Shown: positions 17,377 to 26,260 of the stretch, piece after piece
Position numbering within the stretch: the stretch's first letter is position 1
Layout of the letters: each line of letters opens with the position of its first letter
From: Succinatimonas sp. UBA7265
Lineage (GTDB): Bacteria > Pseudomonadota > Gammaproteobacteria > Enterobacterales > Succinivibrionaceae
DNA length: 59,754 nucleotides
Direction: 5' to 3'
Assembly: GCA_002473165.1 (NCBI GenBank)
Contig: DKSD01000048.1
Span: 1 to 59,754, forward strand
The notes under the pieces: model-generated
Seen by the model: the letters and a program-made list of their open reading frames with translations, nothing else
Told to the model about the DNA's origin: nothing
Database searches by the model: none
Translations under genes and position numbers: made by a program

Positions 17377-19782
17377 ATGGCTTTAAGGCGCAATGTGGTA
17401 AGACCCAAAGCAGGCCCGCTTGCGCGCCTTGCAAAAGCCGCGCTCATCCTTTTGTGCCTGGCAGGCGCCGCCGCCGCGGCCTTCGTGATCTGGTTTAACG
17501 GCCAGCATGTGCGCGATCCGCTGCTCAGAATGCTCAACGAACGCTCGTCCGTGGGCTTTAACGTCAGCAAGGTTGAATTCTCGCCGCTCTACCCTGACAC
17601 CTTAAAACTGCACGGCGTCACCTTCGGGAAGAGCAGCGCCGCCGAGCTCTATCTTGAATACGATCTAAAATCGCTGCTCTCGGGAAAGGAGCTTAAGATC
17701 CGCGATCTCTACGTGCGCGACGTGAAGCTGCAAGATGGCGATCTGCAAAAGATCGCCTCAGACCGCCTGGGCTTTGAGCGCGTGAGCGTGCAGGCGCTGC
17801 ACGCAGTCGAGGTGCCGGTAAATGACGGCGCTTTAAGCGCGAAAAGCGCCTCGTTTGAGCTTGAGCAGGCGGAGCTCTCAAAAACCGGTTTTACCGCCGC
17901 AAAAGGCTCGGGGGAGCTCAAAGACGGGGAGTGCGCGGGCATTCCCTTTAAGACGCTCTCCGGGCGCTTTGAGCGCGCTGACGCTGGCTACAGCGTCAGC
18001 GATTTCAGCGCCGCGGCTTTAGGGGGCTTTGTCTCCGGGGATTTTGCCTACTCCCCTAAGACTCAGAGCGCGGAATTCTCAAACCTGTCTTTGGAGCGCC
18101 TCGTGCTCAAAAACCCCCGCAAAATGCTCTCAAAGCTTAAGCTCAGCGCCCCCAAAGTGCGCTTAGGCGGCGCTGTCATCGTGCTTGAGGATCAGGACTT
18201 GCTGATCTCCGGGATCGACGGCGAGGCGGAGAATTTGAGCGCCGGCGACGGCGGCGTCAGCTGCCGCTTTAAAGGGACGATCTCGGAGATCTCAAAGCCG
18301 TCGCTGCAGCTTACCGCCGAGGACAGTGAGGCGGAGATCGCGCTCTCGCAAACCAGCGCCGACATCCGCGCCCAAGGCAGGATCTTTGAAGGGCAGTACA
18401 GCACCGACGCCCTGATCCCGCTTGCAGGGGGCGCTGCCAGCGTGCGCAGCCTGAACCTGGAAGGCGGCAAGGTCGAAATCACGCCCGAGCTGGCACAAGG
18501 CTTCCTCAAAACCCCGATTACCGTCGGCAACCTCAGTCTCTCCAAGGTCTCGCTGCTCTCGCACCTGCCGCAGCTGCCCCTGTCAGTGCGCGAGATCTCA
18601 GGCACGGCCTCAGGCTTTTCCTGGTCGGAGAATACAGAGCTTGAGGCTGCGCCCTCAGGCAGCGCCAGCTTCACATTTGAGGATCTGTTCTGGAAGGACT
18701 GGCGCTGCTCGCATCTGACACTGAGCTCGGGCTTCACCCAGTCGCTGCTCACGCTCTCCGTGCCCCAGGCTGTGTTCGGGAAATCCCGCCTGAGCCTGGC
18801 GCTGTCGCTCTCGCGCGACGGGACGGGCCGCAGTTTCCTTTTGGCCCAGGCGCACGACTTTGACGCCTCAGAGCTCAACTCCTCCTCCATACCCCACCTG
18901 CTCTCAGGCAAATTCAGCCTCGATGCCGATCTGCGCGCCTCAGGCAGGCCTGAAGATCTGCTGCAAAACCTCAGCGGGAGCTTAAGCCTTAAAAGCGACA
19001 GCCTGCTGGTATCGTCCTTTGGGCTCGATCTCATAAACGGCGGGCGGCAGGAGGATCACCGCCTTGACGCCCGGCAGCTGCTCACGCTCTTAGGCGACAG
19101 TGACTGCGGCTTCCACCGCCTGAACGCGCAGCTCTCCTTAAAAGACGGCGCGGCCGCGCTGACGCTCTCCTCAGGACTTTCCACCTCGGAGCTGAATTTA
19201 AGCGCCAGCGCCTCCCTTAAAGAGCGCACGCTCTCAGGCAAAGGCTATTTCGTAAGCCTCCCCCGCGACAGCATGACGGTGGCGGAATTCTCGGGGGCTT
19301 TAAAAGATCCGCTCTTTGATTTGCGCGCTGTAGAGCGCGGGGAAATCTTAAGGCCGGGGCTTTTTACCAAGAGCCTGAGCGCTGCGGAGCTTGAGGCACA
19401 GGCTCAGGAGCAACAGCGCCGCAGCCTTAAACAGGAGCAGGATGCGCAGACGCTGCTTGACGCGGTAAGCGCGCTCAAAGAGGAGATCGCAAGGCTCGAT
19501 GAGGAGCGGCAGCAGGCGCAGAGCGATGCCGAGCAGGCGGGCAAAGCCGCCGAAGCGGCGCGCTCTGAGCTTGAGAAGGCCGCAGCTGCAAATGAGGAGG
19601 CAGGCAAGGCTCTCGAGGAACGGCAAAAAGAACTCTCAAAAATGCAAAGCGAAAGTTCCGCCGCGGCTGCCCCTGAGCAGCTGCAAGGCAGCCCTGAGGC
19701 TGCCTTGGAACAGGATGCAGGCGCCGCGGCGCCTGAGAGCGGCACTGAGGCTACGCCTGCTTCTGGCGCTTTGAAACCTTGA
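17377..19782 (+). CDS. AsmA-like membrane-anchored protein with C-terminal coiled coil
   Basis: A single N-terminal transmembrane helix (about 18-41) is followed by a long periplasmic region of alternating short strands (KVEFSPLYPDTLKLHGVTFG...). This is the pattern of the AsmA/YhdP/TamB superfamily, which is thought to move lipids between membranes along a beta-helical groove. The assignment is to the superfamily only; I cannot name an ortholog. An unusual C-terminal part (about 660-760) is a strongly charged Ala/Glu/Gln-rich coiled coil, ending in an Ala/Pro/Glu low-complexity tail. It starts 12 bases after recG with GGGAGGAG as ribosome binding site. Its last 32 bases overlap the end of the convergent yihY gene. 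Confidence 0.65.
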   Translation: MALRRNVVRPKAGPLARLAKAALILLCLAGAAAAAFVIWFNGQHVRDPLLRMLNERSSVGFNVSKVEFSPLYPDTLKLHGVTFGKSSAAELYLEYDLKSLLSGKELKIRDLYVRDVKLQDGDLQKIASDRLGFERVSVQALHAVEVPVNDGALSAKSASFELEQAELSKTGFTAAKGSGELKDGECAGIPFKTLSGRFERADAGYSVSDFSAAALGGFVSGDFAYSPKTQSAEFSNLSLERLVLKNPRKMLSKLKLSAPKVRLGGAVIVLEDQDLLISGIDGEAENLSAGDGGVSCRFKGTISEISKPSLQLTAEDSEAEIALSQTSADIRAQGRIFEGQYSTDALIPLAGGAASVRSLNLEGGKVEITPELAQGFLKTPITVGNLSLSKVSLLSHLPQLPLSVREISGTASGFSWSENTELEAAPSGSASFTFEDLFWKDWRCSHLTLSSGFTQSLLTLSVPQAVFGKSRLSLALSLSRDGTGRSFLLAQAHDFDASELNSSSIPHLLSGKFSLDADLRASGRPEDLLQNLSGSLSLKSDSLLVSSFGLDLINGGRQEDHRLDARQLLTLLGDSDCGFHRLNAQLSLKDGAAALTLSSGLSTSELNLSASASLKERTLSGKGYFVSLPRDSMTVAEFSGALKDPLFDLRAVERGEILRPGLFTKSLSAAELEAQAQEQQRRSLKQEQDAQTLLDAVSALKEEIARLDEERQQAQSDAEQAGKAAEAARSELEKAAAANEEAGKALEERQKELSKMQSESSAAAAPEQLQGSPEAALEQDAGAAAPESGTEATPASGALKP

Positions 19783-20680
19783 TGTTGATGGCGGCCTTGC
19801 GGCGCACCTTGATGGCGTTCTCAGAGCCCAGGGTTGAGCCGGTGATATTGGCAAGGTAGACCATAAAAGGCGGCACCTCATCGCCCATGCCCGAGCGCAC
19901 CACGCCTAAAGTGGCGGTAAACTCCGCGCCCAAAAGCACGATCCACCAGTTTATATAGATCCACACCATCAAAACCGGCAGCGCCGCCAGTGCGCCGTAG
20001 ACCATCTGGTAGTTTGAGAAATTGAGCACAAACACGCTGAAGATCTTCTTTGAGATCTCAAAGAGCACGGTCACAAACACTGCGCCTAAGAGCGCATCCT
20101 GAAGCCTGACCTGCACGGCCGGCACCACCAAAAACAGCGCCGTGATCACGATGATCTCTATGAGCACCGGAAACACGAAGTAGGCGATGAGCAGCGGCAC
20201 GCCGACGACGCCCCCTGAGGCTGCGGCATAGGCAATGACCTTTGAGGTGATGAAAATAATCAGCCCCACGGCCAAAGGCCCCAGCGTCAAAAGCGTCCAG
20301 TAGATGGCCATGGTCTGGCCGAACTTGCGGCGGCCGCCGCGCCAGATGCGGTTTAAAGAGAAATCTATGGAGCGCACCAGCAGCAGCGCGATCACAAAGA
20401 ACACCAGCGTGCTCGTCACCGTAAGCTTGGCGGCGTGCTCGACGAGATCGCCTACGTAATTGCCCACCTGCTCGGTAAACACCGGCATGAAGTTCTTGGA
20501 AGCAAACTGTTTTAAGGCCTCGCGCACCCCTTGGAACGAGGGCACGACGGCAAACACGGAAAGCACGACGGTCAGCGCCGGGATCAGCGCCAGAATGGAG
20601 GTAAAGGATAAAGCCGAGGCTTCAAGCCCGAGCCCGTCGCGCCTGATCCTGCCGATAAAATACCTGAAAAGTTCCCGCAC
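19751..20680 (-). CDS. yihY: YihY/virulence factor BrkB family membrane protein
   Basis: A 309-residue inner-membrane protein with about six hydrophobic segments. It matches the YihY family: the LEASALSFTSILALIPALTV opening, the SLNRIWRG loop, the FSNYQMVYGALAALPVLMVWIYINW block and the LLGAEFTATL segment. The family was once annotated as RNase BN, but that activity belongs to another protein; no function is established. The C-terminal tail (about 285-309) is basic. It is convergent with the AsmA-like gene and overlaps its end by 32 bases. It is divergent from typA across a 211-base gap that must hold both promoters. Confidence 0.9.
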   Translation of the reverse strand: MRELFRYFIGRIRRDGLGLEASALSFTSILALIPALTVVLSVFAVVPSFQGVREALKQFASKNFMPVFTEQVGNYVGDLVEHAAKLTVTSTLVFFVIALLLVRSIDFSLNRIWRGGRRKFGQTMAIYWTLLTLGPLAVGLIIFITSKVIAYAAASGGVVGVPLLIAYFVFPVLIEIIVITALFLVVPAVQVRLQDALLGAVFVTVLFEISKKIFSVFVLNFSNYQMVYGALAALPVLMVWIYINWWIVLLGAEFTATLGVVRSGMGDEVPPFMVYLANITGSTLGSENAIKVRRKAAINIKVSKRQKQA

Positions 20681-20891
20681 TTTGACGCTCCGTTTTGCCT
20701 GTTTTGAGCATTTTAGCGAAATTCAGAGCCCGGCGCTCCCCGCAAAGCGCGCTTTTGCGGCAAAGCAAAATCAGGCGCACTCTCCCATACCACAAAAATC
20801 CGCCCGCCGCGCCGGCGCAATGCGTCAGTTGTCTTAAAACAAGCTAAAATAATGCGACTTTTAACGCCTATTAATTCACAGGACTTTTATC

Positions 20892-22730
20892 ATGGATGTC
20901 AGCAAGATCCGCAACATCGCCATCATCGCGCATGTTGACCACGGCAAGACCACTTTGGTGGACAGCCTGCTCCGTCAGTCCGGCACGCTCGACCGCAATG
21001 AGATCGGCCAGACCCGCGTCATGGATTCCAACGCCATTGAAAAAGAGCGCGGCATCACCATCCTCTCCAAGAACACCGCCATCGACTGGCACGGCTACCG
21101 CATCAACATCGTCGACACCCCGGGCCACGCCGATTTCGGCGGCGAGGTCGAGCGCGTCATGTCCATGGTTGATTCCGTGCTGCTCTTGGTCGACGCTGTC
21201 GACGGCCCGATGCCGCAGACCCGTTTCGTGACCCAGAAGGCTTTCGCCGCCGGCTTAAAGCCGATCGTGGTCATCAACAAGTGCGATCGCGAAGGCGCCA
21301 GGCCTTCGTGGGTTATAGATCAGGTCTTCGACCTCTTCGACAACCTCGGCGCCACGGACGAACAGCTCGACTTCCCGGTCGTTTACGCCTCGGCCTTCCA
21401 GGGCTGGTCCTCGCTTGAGGAGGGCGTGCAAGGCGAGAACATGGAACCGCTGTTCCAGACCATCGTCGACAAGGTCTCCCCGCCGCAGGCCGATCTCAAC
21501 GGCCCGTTCCAGATGCAGATCTCCTCGCTCGATTTCACGTCCTACGTCGGCGTCATCGGCGTCGGCCGTGTCAAACGCGGTCAGGCCAGGGCCAATCAGA
21601 CCGTCACCATCGTCGGCCGCGACGGCTCCAGGCGCCAAGGCAAGATCGGCCAGGTCATGGATTACCTCGGGCTGCACCGCAAGGTAGCCGAGGTCGCCGA
21701 GGCCGGCGACATCGTGGCCGTGACCGGGCTGGGCGAGCTTAAGATCTCAGACACAGTCTGCGATCCTGAGGCTCCTGAGGCTCTGCCGCCTCTGACCGTC
21801 GACGAGCCGACCGTCACCATGAATTTCTGCGTGAACACCTCGCCCTTCGCCGGCCGCGAGGGCAAGTTCATCACCTCCCGCAACATCGAGGAGCGCTTAA
21901 AGCAGGAACTGGTGCACAACGTGGCGCTGCGCGTCGAGCCCACCGAGGACGCCGACCGCTTTAAGGTTTCAGGTCGCGGCGAGCTGCACCTTTCCGTGCT
22001 CATCGAGGAGATGCGCCGCGAAGGCTACGAGCTGGCCGTCTCCCGCCCTGAGGTGATCTTAAAGAAGGAAAACGGCAAGACGCTTGAGCCGTATGAGCTG
22101 TTAACCTGCGATCTCAACGAGGAGAACCAGGGCCCGGTCATGGAAGAGCTCGGCCGCCGCAAGGGCGAGCTTAAGAACATGAGTCCCGACGGCAAAGGCC
22201 GCGTGCGCATAGACTACCGCATCCCCTCCCGCGGGCTCATCGGTTTCCAGACGCTCTATATGACGCTGACCTCCGGCACCGGCCTCATGTACCACAGCTT
22301 TGACAGCTATGACGAGTTCGTGGGCGGCACGTTAGGCTCGCGCGCCAACGGCGTCATCATTTCGAACTCCACCGGCAAGACCGTGCCTTACGCCCTGTGG
22401 TTCCTGCAGGAGCGCGGCCGCCTCTTTGTCGGCCCGGGCGAGGAGATTTACGAAGGCCAGATCATCGGCCAGCACGTGCGCGACAACGATCTCACCGTCA
22501 ACGCCCTCAAGACGAAGAAGCTGACGAACGTCCGTGCCGCCGGCTCCGACGACAACATCATCCTCACCCCGCCGGTGAAGATGTCGCTTGAGCAGTGCCT
22601 TGAGTACATCAACGAGGACGAGCTCGTCGAGGTGACCCCGGTGTCGCTGCGCCTGCGTAAGAAGAACCTCTCCGAAATGGATCGCATCCGCGCCTTCCGC
22701 GCTGCCGGCGGCAAGAAGGCGGCTGAGTAA
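20892..22730 (+). CDS. typA: Translational GTPase TypA/BipA
   Basis: Ribosome-associated GTPase of the EF-G/LepA group needed for ribosome assembly and growth under stress or low temperature. The 612-residue protein opens with G1 HVDHGKTT (15-22), then G2 in RGITI, G3 DTPGH and G4 NKCD (NKID is more usual), followed by the beta-barrel, two alpha/beta domains and the TypA-specific C-terminal domain (SRANGVIIS...). A candidate -10, TAAAAT, lies about 40 bases upstream. The gene is monocistronic: a strong terminator follows at 22756-22787. Confidence 0.96.
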   Translation: MDVSKIRNIAIIAHVDHGKTTLVDSLLRQSGTLDRNEIGQTRVMDSNAIEKERGITILSKNTAIDWHGYRINIVDTPGHADFGGEVERVMSMVDSVLLLVDAVDGPMPQTRFVTQKAFAAGLKPIVVINKCDREGARPSWVIDQVFDLFDNLGATDEQLDFPVVYASAFQGWSSLEEGVQGENMEPLFQTIVDKVSPPQADLNGPFQMQISSLDFTSYVGVIGVGRVKRGQARANQTVTIVGRDGSRRQGKIGQVMDYLGLHRKVAEVAEAGDIVAVTGLGELKISDTVCDPEAPEALPPLTVDEPTVTMNFCVNTSPFAGREGKFITSRNIEERLKQELVHNVALRVEPTEDADRFKVSGRGELHLSVLIEEMRREGYELAVSRPEVILKKENGKTLEPYELLTCDLNEENQGPVMEELGRRKGELKNMSPDGKGRVRIDYRIPSRGLIGFQTLYMTLTSGTGLMYHSFDSYDEFVGGTLGSRANGVIISNSTGKTVPYALWFLQERGRLFVGPGEEIYEGQIIGQHVRDNDLTVNALKTKKLTNVRAAGSDDNIILTPPVKMSLEQCLEYINEDELVEVTPVSLRLRKKNLSEMDRIRAFRAAGGKKAAE

Positions 22731-22755
22731 CAGCACCAATTCGGGTTCTTAAAAC

Positions 22756-22787
22756 AGAGGCTCACGAGCGATCGTGAGCCTCTTTTG
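22756..22787 (+). terminator. Rho-independent terminator of typA
   Basis: GAGGCTCACGA and TCGTGAGCCTC form a perfect 11-bp stem around a GCGA tetraloop, followed by TTTTGTTTC. Confidence 0.9.
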
Positions 22788-22835
22788 TTTCTTGTTTGGC
22801 TTGAAAATATTTGAGTTTTGTTGTTCTAAAGGTCA

Positions 22836-22881
22836 GCCGCACCAAAATATCGCATAAAAAATATTGCACTAAAATTGTGCC
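22836..22881 (+). promoter_or_regulatory. Two NtrC-like binding sites upstream of glnLG
   Basis: The enteric NtrC site is TGCACC-N5-GGTGCA. At 22865-22881 the sequence TGCACT-aaaat-TGTGCC matches 9 of 12 positions. At 22836-22852 CGCACC-aaaat-ATCGCA has a near-perfect left half and a weak right half. The centres are 29 bases apart, about three helical turns. A third half site, TGCACT, lies at 22926-22931. They sit 71-116 bases before the glnL start, consistent with autoregulation of the operon by NtrC. I see no sigma-54 -24/-12 promoter (GG-N10-GC) here. Confidence 0.5.
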
Positions 22882-22951
22882 TTTTATTTGGCTCTGTGGT
22901 AAAGTTTTAGACAGATATTACGTGTTGCACTAATTTCGCTCACTGTTTTTC

Positions 22952-24043
22952 ATGCAAATTGAACCAAATACAATCATCGACGGCCTCTACACCGCGGTGC
23001 TGGTGACTGATCCCCAATTGCGGATCGCCTACGCCAACCCGGCGGCCGAGCAGCTGCTGTCGATGTCGCTGTCGCGCCTTAAATCGCTGCGTTTTGGCGA
23101 TCTGGTCGACCGCACCGAAAAAGCGTTTCTGAGCAACATTCCCGTGCCCGTCAAAGCCAGCTTCCAAGGCTTCTCCGCAACCGGGATCATGCTCTCGCCC
23201 GAGCCTGGCTTTTCCGTCGAGGTCGACGTCAACGTCGATCCCTACAACGGCCGCGCGCACGGCCTGATAGTCGAACTGCGCACCCCGGCGCATCGCCAGC
23301 GCCTCGTAAACGCTGTGCAGATGCAGACGCAGCACATGGCTGCGCGCGATCTGATCCGCAACCTCGCCCATGAGATCAAAAATCCTTTAGGCGGGATCCG
23401 CGGCGCCGCGCAGCTTTTGGAGATGACGTTCGGCGCGCAGAAAGGCCTTAAGGAATACACCTCGGTCATCATAGAGCAGACCGATCGCCTCAAAAGCCTC
23501 GTCGACAGCCTGTTAGGCCCGCAGCGCCCGAATCCGACGGTGTGGGTCAATATCCACTTCGTCATCGAGAAAGTGCTCTCGCTCATGGCCATGTCCATGC
23601 AAAAGCAGCTGCCGCTGCGCATCGAGAAAGACTACGATCCCTCGCTGCCTGAGCTCAAGCTCGACGTCGACGCCATGCAGCAGGTGCTCATCAACATCGT
23701 GAAAAACGCCACGGACGCCATGTCGGCCGCCGGCACCGAGCACCCGCTGCTGCGCATCCGCACGCGCGCCGAGTCCGGCGTGATGATCAACAACCACCGC
23801 TGCCCCACGGCCGTCGTGCTCTCCGTGACGAACAACGGCCCGGAGATCCCCGAGGAACTTCGGCAGACGATCTTCTACCCCATGGTCACGACCAAGCACA
23901 CCGGCAACGGCCTGGGGCTGCCTATAGCCCAAGGGATCATGGAACGCCACGGCGGCACTCTCGACTGCCGCTCCGATGAGCACGAGACCACTTTCAGGCT
24001 GATCCTGCCCTTACCTAAATCCCAAGATTTAAAAGAGGTTTGA
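22952..24043 (+). CDS. glnL: Nitrogen regulation sensor histidine kinase NtrB
   Basis: Cytoplasmic histidine kinase/phosphatase that, under PII control, sets the phosphorylation of NtrC according to nitrogen status. The 363-residue protein has an N-terminal PAS domain (about 8-110), then the H-box NLAHEIKNPLGG with phospho-acceptor His140, the N-box NIVKNATDAM, and a GHKL ATPase domain with TTKHTGNGLGLPIAQ. There are no membrane segments, as expected of NtrB. The usual gammaproteobacterial neighbour glnA is absent; typA, which flanks glnA in enterics, is upstream. glnG follows after 4 bases. Confidence 0.94.
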   Translation: MQIEPNTIIDGLYTAVLVTDPQLRIAYANPAAEQLLSMSLSRLKSLRFGDLVDRTEKAFLSNIPVPVKASFQGFSATGIMLSPEPGFSVEVDVNVDPYNGRAHGLIVELRTPAHRQRLVNAVQMQTQHMAARDLIRNLAHEIKNPLGGIRGAAQLLEMTFGAQKGLKEYTSVIIEQTDRLKSLVDSLLGPQRPNPTVWVNIHFVIEKVLSLMAMSMQKQLPLRIEKDYDPSLPELKLDVDAMQQVLINIVKNATDAMSAAGTEHPLLRIRTRAESGVMINNHRCPTAVVLSVTNNGPEIPEELRQTIFYPMVTTKHTGNGLGLPIAQGIMERHGGTLDCRSDEHETTFRLILPLPKSQDLKEV

Positions 24044-24047
24044 ATTT

Positions 24048-25490
24048 ATGAACCCGATGATCTGGATCATAGATGACGACGCATCCATCCGCTTCGTCTT
24101 TGACAAGGCTCTGGACGTCAACAGCATCCGCCACCGTCTGTTTGAAACCGGCGACGCGGCTTTGGCGGCGCTCGAGCATGAAGTCCCGGACGTCATCGTC
24201 TCCGACATCCGCATGCCCGGCATCGACGGCCTGTCCCTGATCCGCGCCGTGCACAAAGTGGACGCGGACATCCCCTTTATCATCATGACGGCCCACAGCG
24301 ATCTGGCCGCCGCCATAGATTCCTACGAGCAGGGTTCTTTTGAATATCTGCCCAAGCCCTTTGACATCGAGGCCGCCGTCACGGTGATCCGCCGCGCCGC
24401 GCTGCACCGTTTCAACACCCAGAAGCTGCGCGAGGAGCGCTCGCACGAGCAGGGCGCCCAGGCCGCACATGATCCTGACGAGGATGAGGAGATCATCGGC
24501 AAGTCTCCGGTCATGCAGGAAGTCTTTAAGTTCATCGGCAGAGTCTCCAAGACGGAGCTGCCGGTGCTCGTGCAGGGCGAGGTCGGCACCGGCCGCGAGC
24601 TCGTGGCCCAGGCCCTGCACCGCCACGGCTCCCGCCGCGATCACAGTTTCGTGTCCGTCAACATGACATCCATGCCCCAGGACATGGTCTCCTCCGAGGT
24701 CTTCGGCGATGTGTCAGGCTCCCAGGCGCAGGCCTGCGCGATCGCGCGCGCCGCCGGCGGCACGCTCTTTGTCAACGAGATCTGCGACATGCCCATGGAC
24801 GCGCAGACAAGGCTGCTGCACCTGGTGCAGACCGGCGAGTACATCCCGGTGGGCACGGACAAACCGGTGAAAGCCGACGTGAGGATCATCGCCTCCTCCT
24901 CAAAAGATCTTGAGGACATGGCAGCCCAGGGCGCTTTCATCTCCGATCTCTACTACAGGCTTAACGTCATCAACATCCGCATGCCGCCGCTGCGCGAGCG
25001 CAACAACGACATCCCGATGCTCGCCAAGCATTTTTTGGCCGCGGCGGCCGCCGAAGCGCATACCGAGCCGAAAAAGCTCACGTCCGAGGTGCTGGTGTTC
25101 CTGTGCCGCCAGAACTGGCCGGGCAACGTCACCCAGCTTAAGAACCTGTGCAAGTACCTCACGATCATGGTCACGGGCAACGACATCCAGCTCGTGGATC
25201 TGCCCTCGGAGTTCCTGCACAGCCGCCCGCAGGTGAGCAAGGGCACGACGTCGATCTCCGGCTCCACGAAGGAAGCCACCTCATGGCAGGAACAGCTGCG
25301 CAACTGGGTCGACAGCCGCCTGCGCGCCGGCGAGCGCGACATCCTCTCCGAGGCCGTGCCGGAATTCGAACGCGTCATGCTCGAGGCCACGCTGAGCTTT
25401 ACCGGCAACCACAAGCAGGAATCGGCCAAGCTCTTAGGCTGGGGCCGCAACACCCTGACGCGCAAGATCAAGGAACTCAACCTCAAATAA
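24048..25490 (+). CDS. glnG: NtrC-type response regulator with degenerate sigma-54 interaction domain
   Basis: By position and ends this is NtrC. The receiver has all key residues (Asp10/Asp11, phospho-acceptor Asp53, Thr81, Lys103), and the C-terminal Fis-like helix-turn-helix (about 440-480) is intact. The central AAA+ domain is altered where activity depends on it. Walker A reads GEVGTGRE (177-184) with Arg183 in place of Lys. Walker B reads LFVNE with Asn243 in place of Asp. The stretch that should hold GAFTGA (about 218-238) is about five residues shorter and has no such motif (FGDVSGSQAQACAIARAAGG). The rest of the domain (RLNVINIRMPPLRER, WPGNVTQLKN) is well kept, so it is not decaying. 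I infer a regulator that binds DNA but works without sigma-54, as known for Rhodobacter capsulatus NtrC. Confidence 0.9.
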   Translation: MNPMIWIIDDDASIRFVFDKALDVNSIRHRLFETGDAALAALEHEVPDVIVSDIRMPGIDGLSLIRAVHKVDADIPFIIMTAHSDLAAAIDSYEQGSFEYLPKPFDIEAAVTVIRRAALHRFNTQKLREERSHEQGAQAAHDPDEDEEIIGKSPVMQEVFKFIGRVSKTELPVLVQGEVGTGRELVAQALHRHGSRRDHSFVSVNMTSMPQDMVSSEVFGDVSGSQAQACAIARAAGGTLFVNEICDMPMDAQTRLLHLVQTGEYIPVGTDKPVKADVRIIASSSKDLEDMAAQGAFISDLYYRLNVINIRMPPLRERNNDIPMLAKHFLAAAAAEAHTEPKKLTSEVLVFLCRQNWPGNVTQLKNLCKYLTIMVTGNDIQLVDLPSEFLHSRPQVSKGTTSISGSTKEATSWQEQLRNWVDSRLRAGERDILSEAVPEFERVMLEATLSFTGNHKQESAKLLGWGRNTLTRKIKELNLK

Positions 25491-25498
25491 CCGCTTTT

Positions 25499-25525
25499 CC
25501 GCCCCCGTTTGCGGGGGCGGCATCT
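25499..25525 (+). terminator. Terminator hairpin after glnG
   Basis: CCGCCCCCG and CGGGGGCGG form a perfect 9-bp GC stem around TTTG, beginning 9 bases after the glnG stop. The tail, CATCTTGCCT, is only moderately T-rich. Confidence 0.65.
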
Positions 25526-25645
25526 TGCCTATTTGCTAACTGACTCTCAGTCCGCTGCGCGCTGTGCGGCTTAAAATACGTTCATTATCCTGATTTAAAA
25601 ACCGGCGCCGCAGGCTCCGGCACAACTTTTAACGGAGTACAGAAA

Positions 25646-26257
25646 ATGTCAGATTCAAAAACCGTCGGCAATGATGATCTGCTCTTAGGCCTTTGCGACA
25701 GCGTCGCCTACGTGCTTTCCACCGCCACGCAGGACAAAGTTTCCTACACCCCGATGGTGCAGCGCATCACCAAGACCACGCTGACCCCGGACATCGGCAC
25801 TTTCGTGATGTTCACCGGCTCGTTCTCCGGCATGGTCGTGATCAACTTCCCCAAGACGACCGCCATGGAACTCTACGAGCACTACATGCAGGCCATGGGC
25901 ATGCCTGAGGACGACCGCGCCAAAAACTATACCTCAGAAGAGGTCTCCAACGCCTTAGGCGAACTCATGAACCAGATCCTCGGCAACTTCACCAAGAGCG
26001 TGAACGAGAAGCTGCACACCTCGATCACCCAATCCCAGCCTAAGATGCTGGCCCTGCCGCGCGAGCTGCAGATCAGCATCAGCGTCAACCTGGACAACCC
26101 CCAGTACAGCAAGGTAACCTTTACCACTCAGGACAACAATGTGTTCTTCCTCGAGCTGGCCATGGACAACACGCAGTTTGACATGGTGCGCGAGTTCAAG
26201 GAGCACAGCCAGTTAAGCCCTGACGAGATCCTTGAAAAGTACAACCTCAAAAAATAA
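25646..26257 (+). CDS. DUF3334 family protein, CheX-like
   Basis: A 203-residue soluble protein resembling the DUF3334 family found next to housekeeping genes in Vibrio, Shewanella and relatives. The segment SEEVSNALGELMNQILGNFTKSVN (about residues 93-116) has the Glu/Asn pattern of CheC/CheX/FliY-type phosphatases (E-x2-N plus GN), which dephosphorylate CheY-P. The TFVMFTGSFSGMVVINF strand pair also fits that fold. Function is not established. It has its own upstream gap of 155 bases and a good ribosome binding site (AACGGAG). engB follows 3 bases after its stop. Confidence 0.7.
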   Translation: MSDSKTVGNDDLLLGLCDSVAYVLSTATQDKVSYTPMVQRITKTTLTPDIGTFVMFTGSFSGMVVINFPKTTAMELYEHYMQAMGMPEDDRAKNYTSEEVSNALGELMNQILGNFTKSVNEKLHTSITQSQPKMLALPRELQISISVNLDNPQYSKVTFTTQDNNVFFLELAMDNTQFDMVREFKEHSQLSPDEILEKYNLKK

Positions 26258-26260
26258 TTC

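Noticed and set aside
22836..22951. A sigma-54 promoter before glnL
   Set aside because: No GG-N10-GC element could be found in the gap.
24048..25490. The altered NtrC as a pseudogene
   Set aside because: The frame is intact over 480 codons, both end domains are canonical and the remaining AAA+ motifs are well preserved; the changes are limited to residues needed for ATP hydrolysis and sigma-54 contact.
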